Of a DNA stretch of 64,000 nt, positions 23,118 to 34,863 are shown one piece after another. The stretch lies in NCBI GenBank assembly GCA_030142905.1, contig JASJOG010000234.1, positions 401,001-465,000 of the forward strand, read 5' to 3'. Source of the DNA: Heliopora coerulea (Eukaryota; Cnidaria; Anthozoa; Scleralcyonacea; Helioporidae). How positions within the stretch are numbered: the stretch's first letter is position 1; each line of letters begins with the position of its first letter. A model generated the notes under the pieces. The model worked only from the letters and a program-made list of their open reading frames with translations. It did no database searches and had not been told where the DNA came from. A program made the translations under genes and the position numbers.

Positions 23118-26100
23118 ATGTGGGGATACTCCAAAGAAAACGGTAGGTTTTGGTAACGTTTTCATTTTAATTATACCCTTAATTCTGATTACACTTTCGG
23201 TCACGTTTATCTGGAGTTTTGTCGCTGTTGTTTCTGGCAAAGCATAAAGTGGAATAAGTTTAACTTGTTTTAAGAAAGTCATGATCAATAACAGAGGGAA
23301 ACTGTACGCCACGACTTGATCAAAAATTGTTCGCAAATGCAGTAGTTTCCATCATGAATTTTACGAATAGGAACAGCCAATTAGTTTTTTGCGTTGCATG
23401 GGATGGTCAACGACAAAGCGTTAGAAGAGTTGCCATAATTTAACGCGATCAATCCGAAGCTTAGCAACCGCAAATTATATGAGAAATTCGTCACGAAATT
23501 CGCCACAACAGTGTTTACTATTGTTTGGCCGGATGGACTTAAAATTTTTTAAAAGCAGCTTTTATGCTTAAGTGTGAAAAATTTGTTTCACACGCAACAA
23601 ATGAACCTGCAAAAAGTTGGTAAATTTAGGTTGTAGTTTTGTTTACTTGTGTTAATGAATCGTTATATTACAACACAAATACATGAATTGAGTAGATGAA
23701 TGATTTTTTCTCAGCATACATTCTGGCCTCTCCGCCACAAGACTTTAAACAAGAACTCTGTTTTGTTGTTGTTGTTTTCAATTCATTGTATGCGCCTCAC
23801 GAATTTTTCAATTGCATGAAGTATTTAAATGTCTGAATTATATAGAATGTGAAGGTCATGAAATTAAGAAAGGAATGTTGAGGACGTTGCGTCAAAACGA
23901 AGAACAACATAGCCATTCATAGGGCAGAAATGCGCCGTATTTTAATGAAGGCAAAGGCTGAAAGTTAAATAAGCTACAATCACTTATGTAAATGAACAAT
24001 TTGCACGCGATTCAAAATAAATTGCAACTAAAAACCAAGCCAGGGTTAATAGCTTATTCAAAATAACCCATGACTATATTAAGCCGGCAAGTGCTCGTGA
24101 GTGGTATCTAACTTTTGAACTCAACGGTTCTTCACGACTAATTTTGACGTGCTTTGCTAAAATGTAGACACACCGCTCATAAATTATATTAGCGAAAGCT
24201 TATTTGCATAGCCTTTATGGAGTTAATGGGAGCTACCTGTTGCGAAATTATATCATGAAGTAATCAGTAAGTAGGTGGGTCTGTTTCAAGAGGTTTAGCC
24301 CTGAAGGCCAGCCAATAGGCCGATAGCTGGGGAGCACAAGCTTTTCATGATTATGTAACTAGGGCTTGAGCTAGATTTTTTTTGTAGTTTATTAAGTTCA
24401 AAGCACTAAGTTCTTTTAACAAAATAACACAGTGCTAAACTAGACTTTTAGGAAGGTCATGCACCCAGCTCTTTCTCCCTTTTGTGACTGCGTGATTGCT
24501 GCAGGCTTCGTCAGGTACTGGGTGTCTACCATCTTCTCACGCGGTAGAACTTTTTTTGATGCGGAAGAGTTGGGAAAAACAGACTTACCCAAGGTAAACT
24601 GAAACGAGGGTAGTTGGTCACGAATTTCTAAAATGGGGACAACAAAAAGATCTTGAAACTTAAAACTGTTCGAAAATAATTAGGGCCTTGCGTGTGAAGC
24701 TTCCAGAATGTTGATAGTTCATGGGGTAATTGAATTACCGTGACATAATCATGTGCCATACGCAGGGTTCGAGAAAGGCGTTAAGTGTTTTGTTTTAGAT
24801 GAACGTCCTATTGTGGCTCAACACTTCTTTGGAAAACTCGCTCTGCAGCAAATGGGCGTGTCCGAGTGGGCGCCTTCTCGTCTGTCATTCCCTTTCAATC
24901 TTGTCGGAACTACAAACAGTCTTGTTATAAAAATAAGTGCCAACTGAGGATTGTTGAGTAACCCCGTTGACAGTAAATTCACACATAAAAAGTAGAGATG
25001 TGTCATAAATATTCATTGACTGCTATTTTGTTGATACTTACATAAGTAAGGTTTTGAAACTTAAGCCTGTTCGAAAATAATTAGGGCCTTCAGTAAGATT
25101 TTGAAACTTAAAACTGTTCGAAAATAATTAGGGCCTTGCGTGTGAAGTTTGCAAAATGTTGATAGTTTGAGGTAATTGAATTACCGTGACATAATCATGT
25201 GCTATATGCAGGGTTTGAGAAAGACTTAAATTGTTTTGTTTTGGTATTTTTTAAGTTACTAGACCCTTAGGTAGTATGCCTGTAGGCACGACGGAAATTC
25301 AGGGATAAAGCGAGGGATTTTTGTTTTATTGGGGTACAGTTTTGCGTAGTTGTCCGTCACGGTTTGTGCTGAATAATTGGATCCATCTCCAGCTTCATAG
25401 CTCTTGTTTTCGCTTTAATTTTGACAAAATTGTAAAGTTTTAACTTCCGCAATGGTTCAGCTCATCGTTGAAGATGGTCGGTATCATTCTTCTGTAGTGA
25501 ATTAAAGTTTTTCGTATGAAAAATAGGGCCCCTTACTGTTGCTACATTAATCTTTGCGGAAAACGTGCAAAACTCTGCCTTATTATCGCTTCCCACTATA
25601 CCTCATATTCGAAGTGGCGATAAGAATAAAGTGCCTTTTTAAAGCCGTGAACTGAAGCACTTTTGCAGATCTTTCGTTACCACTCGCGCTGAATCATTAT
25701 TGAACAATATCCATTAGTCGAACGTCTTCTAGTTAGCCAACACTTTGTTGGGAAACTCGCTCTGCAGCGAATGGGCGTGTCCGACTGGACACCTTGTCTG
25801 TCGTTCCTTTTCAATTTTGTCGGAACTACAAACAGTCTTGTTATAAAAATAAGTACCAGCTCAGGATTCTTTTGTGACCCCGTTGACAATAAATTCACAC
25901 ATAAAAATTAGAGATGTATCATAAATATTGATTGACTGCTATTTTTATATACTTACGTAACACTGGAGTGTTATGTAATAACTGAGTAAAAATCACGACT
26001 TAAATGTTTTCATGAATACTTAGAGATCTCACATGAGGAAGTGAAACGGGAAACGTATCATGAGTTAAAGACTTCGGAAATGGAGGGAATCTTGCCTTAT

Positions 26101-29100
26101 TGTAGTAAAGAACATCCCTTTACCTCCTTGTCTAGAGTTCTTAAACAACATCAAGACATTGACCATCCTATTTACTTTAGACTCCTTCCTGTTCTTAGTT
26201 CTCGATCCTCTGGCTTCTAACCTCTGCTGTTACTGAAGGATTTGAATAGAACCTTCACTAAATGGCCATTTTAAGAATCATTTCCATTTATCTTGTTATT
26301 TTAAACTATCTGATCGGTTTTATATATTTCATTTATCGCATGAATACGCGGCACATGTATCTTCCTTACGCCTTTCTCATGTCAGATGTAATGTTATAAA
26401 TAGTCATGGTTCTTAGCCACTTCAAGTCAAAGAGAGGCCTTCATCGGGTGCATATTTCACACGGAAATTCACATAACGTGACTTGGCGACTGGTCAGTTG
26501 CAAATACCCCGTGGCTCCATTTGAAGTGGTTAAGATGAACTTGAACTCCAAAAATATCCCATAGAAGCTTGAAATATGGCATCATCACTAGTCATCTTAC
26601 CTGCTTGTCATACACTAGAACCGATATATTCTCTCGCTCAAAACCGATAGCTGTTGAATTCGTATTCGCTGTAATTTATATTGGCTTGAAACACCATACC
26701 TTCCATAGAAAATCACCATTTAAAGTTTCTTATGCATAAGTTTTAAAGTCAGACATCAAACGTTTAGCTTCATGTCTTTGAGCTTTTGTGGGCCATCATT
26801 CCGCGTCGTTGGTTTTCCTTTATTGCTTGCAAACTACGCTGCGAATATCGCGAAGAGAGATATCATTTGCCACTCTTTTGGCTGAAGTTTGCCCTAGGTA
26901 ACGAGACAGTTCAACAATATCAGTTGCATAAAAGAAGCATTCGTGGAAAATATAATAAATCTGATAAAACTTTAACTCATGGTTCTTCCTGATACATATT
27001 TCAACATTAATATCCTAAGAGTAGAATCCTGAAGGCAAAAGCGAGCACGTGACAGTTTAACTGGAAAATTCAAGAGCTCAAGAACTTGGTCTATCACTCG
27101 CCAAATATAACACATTGATGTACGACAATGATTTTAAAATGACTCCCTAAAATTTGTTTCCAGCCCAAGAATGATGATAATTAGCAGAAACCAACCAGCA
27201 GAGTATTATAAATCGTGCCCCCGGATTGTTTGCGAATCAGGACCCAAGGAGTGACCCCTCACGTGACTCGTATTGTCGAGAATCACCTTGCCTCCCCCGG
27301 TGAATTCAGATAAAACGTGTGAAGTAAAAATATAATTTATTCCTCTCTTACTCACTGCAGCCGAGTATTTGAGCTTTGCTTACTCGCCTAGAACACACTT
27401 TTCACTTTGTCACATCGTTAGGCTTATTCATTCCGCAACAGTATAACAAGAATCAAATTAAAATAAGGAATTTACGTATTTCGATTTCTTTAAAATAACA
27501 CTGTCCGACAAGTTGGTTTTTCCTAAAACATGTAGACCACTCGCCGTCTTCTGAGAGCTGACAACTGGTTAACTCGTGCTTCACCATCGTTGATCATGTT
27601 TCACTTTGCTCCAATAAACCAATGCTTAGGGTATTACGAAACGCGTATTCTTAAGCCATGGACACATTTGATTTTTTTCCGTGAAATTTAATTTCATAAT
27701 CATTTTGTTTGATAAATTAGCTTCAAGAGAAGGTATGATCCGTGGTGACCTCATTAATGCAGACGCGTTGCAAGTTCTTCGACGAGGCGATATCCGTTAC
27801 AATCTTATTGCCACCTTACATATTGTCGTAGTGTATGTAGTTCAACGCTGCACTCGACCATGCAACATTGCTGTGGCAACCATGAAACCATTGATAAATT
27901 TTAGATTGCCAAATTGACACTCTGGCCTTCACTATTCAGGCTCAATGGCTCCGAGTCTAGCACTCTGGTAGCCATGGAATTAATGAGTCACCTTACTTTG
28001 AGAACTGGCGCTGACACGTTGTTAGAATATTGTGCTCTGATATTCTGTAAGTTAATTGTGTTAATTAATTGTCTTGATGAAATATGTGTAATAGCCTAAC
28101 AGGAACTGTTATAATGAGATAAAGAAAACTCGGAAGTGAGCCACATGCATTCCGACTGATGAAAACTAATTTAATTCATATCCTGTAATCTTTATAAATC
28201 CTTTTATGGCAACGATTCATGTATATATAGAAATATGATTGAAATAAAATAACTTAAGTCTGTGTGTATAACTCCTGAAGTTAAGTTGTGCGTTGGGCTT
28301 CGTAATCAAGATGGAGCGATGGCAACTGCACAACACCCAACACACGTTAAGGACACTTATGCATTCTTACTTTCCCGGAGGTGGTGCTAGGTGATCACCA
28401 ATTCATTTTCTCTGCAACCAAAGTGTTGCTTTGGTGCTGAAGACACTAGAGGTCTTACACTGACGGTCTGAATACCAGTGAATCATTAACCCTTCCTTGT
28501 CCTTACCCGACTTTTTGATTTTACTCTTGCTAACGCCGGACGATTTTATTATGGCTAATGATAGACGATTTTACTCGTCAGTAGGAGATGTCTTGGACTG
28601 GAAAGGGTTAATTAATTCCATATTAAGTGAAAGAAAATTTACGAGTTTCAAAATCATGCACTTTGAGACCCAACCGGGACCACTTGTGTGAAGTGTCACT
28701 TTGGGGGTGTTGGTGGCGAAGTAGTAATGCACGTGTCTCTCACCGCTGTGACTTGGATTCGATTCCGGCTTCGTGCAGTTATCTGATTAAAGTTGCCTTG
28801 GTCACATGTGAAAAGAGAGTTGTCTGGTTTGTCTCTACCAAGCATTGCAGCTTTTCTCCGCGTACTCCGGTTTCCTCCTGTAGTAACACTGGACCCATGA
28901 GGGATGGCCTTTATTGGACCTCTGGGGAGAACAGCTCAGGTAACTGATAGGGTTATCCAGTATAAATAAAGATACTTTACTTTAGGGTCTTCAGTAGCGA
29001 ATCAAAGCCGCGACTCTCCAAATCTCGTGCCGTGGATTACTACTAGGTTACCAGGGCCTTCTCCGAGGGTATGGCCACGAGTATTTATAGATGATACGGA

Positions 29101-32100
29101 GCTCGCAAATACTTAAATGTCACTGATAATATTTAAAACGCGTTTTTATCTCAGTGGTCTTAGTTCGATTCCTGTCTCGCGCAGTCGTTCGATTTACGTC
29201 AGGTTGGTCACGTGTGGTAACAGTGTTCTCTTATTGGACTCCACCAAGCACCACAGGTTTTCCCCGAGTACTCCAGCTTCCTCAAGCAGGTGGCTCACAC
29301 TGGACGTCTAGATACAACGACATAGTCACAGCTGGCAGGGTTATCCAGTATTTAACAATTATTCGCCAAAAGCGAAGTTAACGTTGTTGAATAATCCCCG
29401 AGAAGAAGTCGATGGGATTATCCAATAATATTCACTAAGCCTGAGGCGAATAATTGTTTTAGTATAATTACACAGGTGATCATTTCACAGAAGGTAGTGA
29501 ACTAGCACTTTTAAAATCTCCTCGGTAACATTTACAAAGGTAGCCGCCATCTTGTTTCTGAGCCTTCACTGCTATAATCACCTGTAGGTGATTATTGAGG
29601 TTTATGACATAAATTTCCAGCCAATCACCACGCGGGATATTCGATAATCACTTGTGTAATTATATTAAAAATGGATAATTACCGATTTGTTCACTTTTTT
29701 CATTGCTGATTTTTAATCCATGAATTAACGATTAAGCATTTAATACTGTTGAGTATTTGGCATCCGTTATCTTCGAAGAAAGATGTAACTGAAAGTTGAT
29801 TGGGTTATCCATTATAAATATGTAAAGGATATTAAAATTAAGCTACGAACATAATTCATCATTTGGTACAGTATATGTAGGACTGACGAATTTTACTATC
29901 GTTTTTACTTTCAGGTCCATCCACTTGGGTGAAGAATCTTGGTTTGAAAATTGGCAATAAGCAATCGCCTATTGACATCATTCCATCGCAGGCGGCCTTT
30001 GATTCCAGCTTAAAGAACCTAAAATTTTCTTACCCTGATTTCAAAGATGCGTCACTTCTTAATAATGGATTAACGGTGCAGTTTGCTCCAAATGAAGCTG
30101 GCAATACATCAAGTAAGAAATATCAATTCGCTTAAAAAAAAAAAACTTAGAGATATTTCTTATCTTATCTTATCTTAGAGATAACTTTTTCACCAAACAC
30201 TGCATAGCCTAACCATCTCACATTTTATTTTTATTTCGATCCTTTTCCAGGTGTCTCTGAAGGTGCTGTTGCCCATAAATATAAATTAGCACAGTTTCAT
30301 TTCCATTGGGGTGAGGACGATTCTTCTGGATCAGAGCACACTGTGGATGGAAACGCTTACGCTGGAGAGGTAAGGATACTTAATCCCATTAACTGTTTTC
30401 TCACTTTGTTGACATCATTCCAAACACTTAATACGTAATACATAGTACCTAACAGGGACGGCGGAGTCGGGGGGGCTGCAGGGGCTGTAGCCCCCCACTT
30501 TTTTCCAAATGTAATGTTGAAACAACTACGCTTTAAAACACTTGTTGTGCAATTTCCCAGAGAAGCATACAAAATGCTGTATTTTTATCTCAAGCCCCCC
30601 ACTCATAATTCCGCTCCGCCGTCCCTGGTACCTAATACATATTAAGTAATTCATAGAACATAATACATATTATGTTACACGTAGTACATAATACATGATG
30701 TAATACATAGTTCGTAATACTTATTTTGTAATACATAGTGCGTCATATATAGTAACACACAGTACTACGTATAGAACGTAGTACAGGGCACGTCAGACGT
30801 AGTTTATAATAAATAGTACTTGATACATATTACGTAGTTCATGTTATGTCATACATAGTACGTAATACATATTACGTTTCACATGGTACGTAATATTTTT
30901 TTAAATGTACTTTAAATTTATAGGGAATTCGAACTCGAATTGTTTTGATTAAATCTTTGAATTTCAACTGTTTTGATGTTTCCTTTGTTTTAGTTACATC
31001 TTGTACACTGGAATACCGACTTGTACAAGGATGCCAAAGAGGCACTCACCTCTCCTAATGGCCTGACGGTTTTGGGAATATTCTTGAAGGTGCCGTTAAC
31101 TTATGATAAAAGCGAACATTTTTGTGCATTTTTTTGGCATTGTAGATTTAAATTAGTTACGGTGTCACAATAGACTGAACTATCTATTGATTGTGACTGT
31201 GAGATTACTATACTCATAATATATAATCGTTAATAAATTAATTAGCGATTAATTAATAAATTAGTTGCGGTGTCACAATACACTGAGCTATCTATTGATT
31301 GTGACTGTGAGATTACTATACTCATATTTAATAATCGTTAATAAAAGCATCTATAATAATCACCTGCTGCCACTTCAGCTCTCCGTGGTAGTTTGGTGGC
31401 TACTCAACTTTTTTCTTTGATAAAAGATCATAAATAAAACTCAGCCTTTCGCTGACTTGGTTGTCTGTCTGAAAAGAACTTTTTTTAATGCCAAGGCATG
31501 GGCGTAGGAAGTGACAGAGGTGGCTGCGAGGATACGTGACCCCCCATTAGTAGAAGTGGGGTGTCGTAACCCCCAATATTTACGACAGCCGCTCTTTTTT
31601 CTAATGTAGTTGATAAGGTTGGACTAAAAAAATCAGCTGTAAAGTTTATATTTGTAGTTATCATTGGTTTATTATCTTTATATTCATTTGTGGAACTGCT
31701 CTCAAAATGCAGGAAATAGCATTTCAAAGCTCAAAAAAATTACTAGGGGGGGCATGATCCTGGACTTTTCTACAGGTGGGTTGTGTTCTCCAATAATTGG
31801 TTCCTACGCGGCTACGCCTCTGCAGGTAGTGGTATTTTCAAGTTATATCAACAGGTACTTTGTGTCTGCAACTTTAAATTATAGTCTTTGATTGATATTT
31901 ATGGAGATTTGCTACTTGAATTCCCTTGAAGACTCTCACAACCTTACCAAAGTACTTCTAACAATGTTGCAGTTTTATCACAACAGCATCCCAGTGACAT
32001 ATCAGCCACTCCAATACTATTCCCACAATAGTCACCCCTAGTAATTAGTGGAAGTGGTTATCTCTGAAGTAACCCTCGGTTTTATTTACGTTCTTAAGGT

Positions 32101-34013
32101 CGGAAGTAGTGAACATCCTGGATTGAAGAAGGTTACCGATAACTTTAAGCAGATTGAGGGATGTGTAAGTTTAAAAAGTAACCATTGTCGGTACATTCAT
32201 ATTTTTCATGGAGACTTTGCCCTTCTCTTTTTCCGATTTGTTGTTTTTGACTCATATTTGCGATCTTATTAGGGTTCCAAGATGTCCTTGAAAGAGACCT
32301 TTAACCCTACATGCTTATTTCCAGGTAAGATGAAATATCGGCTACACCTCGTGTATTCACTTGGCATTTTTCTGGTTGAAATAACGTCATTCATGTTTCT
32401 ATCACAGCACACAGACACTCAAGCAGTAGTCTCTTGGTTAAATGTCAGTGTGTTCGATGAAAGTTACGGCAAACATGGTGCATGTGTTGATAATTGTGGG
32501 TAGTGACATGTACAGACGAAGTGTTTTTCTGCGGTATTGCCGAGTAAACTCATTTCGCTGGTTATATTTGAGACTTTCCCTGCAGCGACAATTGCTTCTT
32601 AATTTAGCTATGTTGCTTATTAAGTCTAGTTTTCAATGGTATCCTTCCGACCCAGTTAAAGTTCACCGATACATCACTAAAAAGTCAATATTTTTGCCAT
32701 TTATCGACGCCCACGTCTGCGATCAAATTTAAGTAGTGTATTCAACTTCATCGTCATCTGAGCTTTTCCATTTCTCGATATATTTATAGATTCCTTGGAA
32801 TATTGGTCGTACCCAGGTTCCTTAACAACTCCGCCGCTCGCAGAAAGTGTAACCTGGGTTGTGTTTAAGAATCCAATAATCGTATCCAGTGCCCAGGTAA
32901 TAATGACGAAACCAACTCACACATTAAAACTTACATAATCTGTATAGTTTCATGTGTTTTGGATGTCGTGGACGCCTGTGTTACGTCCGAATTTAGACTG
33001 GAATAGGGACTTGGGATTTTCAAGTAGCCTTAATTTCAAAGAGTTTCAGTTGGAGGACAAGGTTTGTGTTCTTGGACAAGTAGAGATTCCATAAGTGAGA
33101 GGTACGTTTTACAGCGGCGTTCTTCTTCAGTGGTGTAGACTGGCAATAAACTTTCAGGTTTATTGAAATGGCAAAAGGCCTGACGTTTCACCAACCCAAT
33201 GTCATGGTTTGGTAACGCAGTGTTATGTAACCTCGGATGGATCACGTGAATACCACCCACCTATGACGTGAAGACTACAAACATAAATAGATGAATAAAC
33301 TTCAAGTAAACGACAAATTTTTTAATTGTACACATGTTTCGGCAAGACTTACGCCATCTTCAGCGCAAGGGATTATGGATATTTGCAAGTGTTGTTTATA
33401 TGCTAACCTAATTAAAATACCGGGTATGACGCATTTTTACAGTGGTGCTTATATGATCCTATTTAAATAAACGTACCTGATGAACACTGAGGAAGACTGG
33501 TGGTAGGGGTGGTGACTCACACTATGAAAACTGTAGCTTCGGTCATCTTCAGAGTAAAGGGAAGAGTATTACAGACTCTCGCTCGCTTTCGAACTGTCAG
33601 CCACCACTACCACCAACAGTCTTTCGAGACAGATAAGCAGATAGATAGATGATTTACTTAAACACTACATTGTAGCCAGAGAGTTCAAGACCCCACTGAC
33701 CTAGACGACAAACTTCAAGTGACCTGAACGGTACACTACAGTCGCAGAGGCCTCGAAACTTTCTCGTTGCTCTTCGCCTTCCGCCATTTTCAGAAAGGCG
33801 CTGTGTTCTTTGTATTTTTCTCGATGAAAATGCAGGAAGCGGATACCAACAGATGTTCACAAGTAGAATTTCAGGTAAACTTCTTGTGTTTGTGCATATT
33901 TTTAGATTGCTGCTTTCCGGGAAATGGAGTCAGCCCATGAGGGGAAAATATGCAAAAACTATCGACCAACATGTCCACTGCATGGACGAAAAGTGAAAGC
34001 TTCATTTGAGTGA
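23118..34013 (+). CDS. Intracellular alpha-carbonic anhydrase
   Basis: Reversibly hydrates CO2 to bicarbonate. Eight exons join in phase: 23118-23142, 29915-30112, 30251-30369, 30994-31089, 32099-32164, 32273-32324, 32790-32896 and 33906-34013 (stop TGA). They give 256 aa, the usual length for a cytosolic alpha-CA. The start reads [13 protein letters not shown] with no signal peptide. NKQSPIDI lies at 23-30. The three zinc histidines are H91 and H93 (QFHFHWG) and H116 (ELHLVHW). E103 (GSEHTVDG), E114 and T198 (SLTTPP) match the family's E106, E117 and T199. W208 and the C-terminal NYRP-x-x-PLHGRKV motif are also present. NNGLTVQF at 58-65 has Leu61 where active isoforms usually have the proton-shuttle His64, so turnover may be reduced. 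Exon 1 was found by matching phase and family sequence across a 6.8-kb intron, which is the least certain part. AATAAA hexamers follow at 34070 and 34107. Confidence 0.88.
24647..25990. repeat. Local segmental duplication, second copy interrupted
   Basis: A block of about 400 bp (24647-25044) recurs in order downstream. The part with TGTTCGAAAATAATTAGGG is at 25050-25245 and the part with CTCGCTCTGCAGC and CAGTCTTGTTATAAAAATAAG at 25705-25990. About 460 bp of extra DNA lies between them. The first half is itself partly doubled (25055-25085 against 25093-25130). All of it is in carbonic anhydrase intron 1. No coding sequence is seen. Confidence 0.7.
28703..28976 (+). mobile_element. tRNA-derived SINE, copy 1
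   Basis: A tRNA-like head carries an A-box-like GTGGCGAAGTAGTAATGC and a B box GGATTCGATTCC (28755-28766). A body with ACTCCGGTTTCCTCC follows, then a tail GGGTTATCCAGTATAAATAAAGATAC. The same body and tail order recurs at 29140-29357, which defines a family within this window. Confidence 0.75.
29140..29357 (+). mobile_element. tRNA-derived SINE, copy 2 (diverged)
   Basis: It shares TTCGATTCC (B box), TGGTCACGTGTG, TCCACCAAGCA, GAGTACTCCAGCTTCCTC and the tail GGGTTATCCAGTAT with copy 1, but the A-box half is eroded and the element is shorter. Confidence 0.65.
29353..29664. mobile_element. MITE with nested inverted repeats
   Basis: ACAATTATTCGCC (29353-29365) is the exact inverse of GGCGAATAATTGT (29443-29455). 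Adjacent to that, TATAATTACACAGGTGAT (29463-29480) is the near-exact inverse of ATCACTTGTGTAATTATA (29647-29664). This could be two small elements side by side or one composite. No ORF. Confidence 0.55.
30428..30895. repeat. Degenerate TACGTAATACATAGT repeat tract
   Basis: Irregular copies of ACGTAATACATA(G/T)TA fill the intron 30370-30993 on both sides of the hAT-like MITE at 30453-30627. They drift in sequence with no fixed period. Confidence 0.65.
30453..30627. mobile_element. hAT-like MITE with 8-bp target duplication
   Basis: A 175-bp element begins CAGGGACGGCGGAG and ends with the exact inverse CTCCGCCGTCCCTG. It is flanked by identical GTACCTAA (30445-30452 and 30628-30635). An 8-bp duplication and a CAGGG terminus are hallmarks of non-autonomous hAT elements. 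It is inserted in the ACGTAATACATA tract of a carbonic anhydrase intron. Subterminal G/C runs (GGGGGGGCT near the left end, AGCCCCCCA near the right) extend the inverted repeat. Confidence 0.88.
31153..31345. repeat. Two-copy tandem repeat, 108-bp period
   Basis: The segment starting TTAGTTACGGTGTCACAATA at 31153 recurs from 31261 with few differences, both ending ATAATCGTTAATAAA. It lies in the intron 31090-32098 of the carbonic anhydrase gene and is non-coding. Confidence 0.85.
31493..31830. mobile_element. Possible degraded inverted-repeat element
   Basis: GGGCGTAGGAAG near 31500 and TTCCTACGCGG near 31801 are roughly inverse. Between them are C/G runs like those in the 30453-30627 MITE. 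Ends and target duplication cannot be fixed, so this is only a tentative DNA-transposon remnant in a carbonic anhydrase intron. Confidence 0.3.
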
Positions 34014-34069
34014 GAGCACTTGGTGGAAAGTCGATAATTATGAACGGCGACCGGCAAACGTTCTGTCCA

Positions 34070-34112
34070 AATAAATCCTGCAGCTGAATTTTTTGATGAT
34101 ACTTAAAATAAA
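34070..34112 (+). terminator. Polyadenylation signals after carbonic anhydrase
   Basis: Two AATAAA hexamers (34070-34075 and 34107-34112) lie 57 and 94 nt after the stop codon, a normal distance for a short 3' UTR. Confidence 0.6.
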
Positions 34113-34863
34113 ATCACTTCTTTCATTCTGCTTGTTTTGTGTCACTAATTTTACTCAGGGTTTGAATGACAAAAACTTCACTCTGGAAAGGAAGAAGTAG
34201 TTCAAAACATATTGCACTGGTCTATATAAACTCGTAAAGTTCAGATCTCTGTGACTTTGTAATTTCTCCAAATTTGCAAATTATTTCTGATTTTCCCGGT
34301 AATCTTCGTGCAACTTTTTTTGTGATATCTTCCAAGTGGTAAGGAATTTTAATCCACGATTTACCCCTGGTATTTTTACCCTGTGTATTCTGGAAAAAAA
34401 TCGAGCTGTTCCGTTAAATCATCTGATGCATACTGGGACGGTGCAGCCTGGGCGTGGCACCTGCGCGGAACGTTCGCGGGTTGGGAGCTTGTGCGCAGGC
34501 GGGAAAAGCCGTTGTTGCTATGATTCATTGAGATTCGTGTTGTGACTCTGACTCAGAAGTACAAACTAATAAACGTAATAAAGTAATAAACGTAATTAAA
34601 CCAAAGGTGGTTCAGTGGTTGGTGTAACAATACTGACCAACTAGACCCGGTCTCCTGCGCCTATTCTCTAATTTAACACAAGCGGAAAACGCGCACCAAC
34701 CACTCCTTGACGATTTATCGGGCTCGTGAGGGAACACGAGGGACGTGTGAGTCGTTTATATCCGCTGGTTAGTACAGTCACAAGACGGCTCAACATTTCT
34801 GTTTTCAATATGGCGGCTTAAGGTTAGTTTGACGTTCCAAGAAGTCAAGGCGAAATTTTTACC
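34113..34863. promoter_or_regulatory. Intergenic region and likely ESS2 promoter
   Basis: About 750 bp between the carbonic anhydrase 3' end and the ESS2 start codon, both on plus. It becomes more GC-rich around 34430-34520 and 34720-34830 and includes the stretch AATATGGCGGCTTAAGG near 34808, which resembles a YY1-type AAnATGGCG site just upstream of the ATG. No further gene is seen. Confidence 0.4.

Larger units (their letters stand above)
23143..29914. other. Carbonic anhydrase intron 1 (6.8 kb)
   Basis: A long AT-rich intron holding the local duplication at 24647-25990, two tRNA-derived SINE copies (28703-28976 and 29140-29357), a MITE at 29353-29664 and a SINE-tail-like scrap near 29797-29830 (GGTTATCCATTATAAATA). 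From about 26000 to 28600 I recognise nothing coding; open frames there are short and have no matched splice structure. Confidence 0.5.

Noticed and set aside
31664..31891. Open frames inside carbonic anhydrase introns
   Set aside because: The eight-exon model gives a full-length enzyme, and these frames have no family resemblance.
33300..33420. Retroelement fragment in carbonic anhydrase intron 7 (CATGTTTCGGC...GCCATCTTCAG)
   Set aside because: It resembles a common dispersed repeat motif, but there is too little sequence to define ends or a class.
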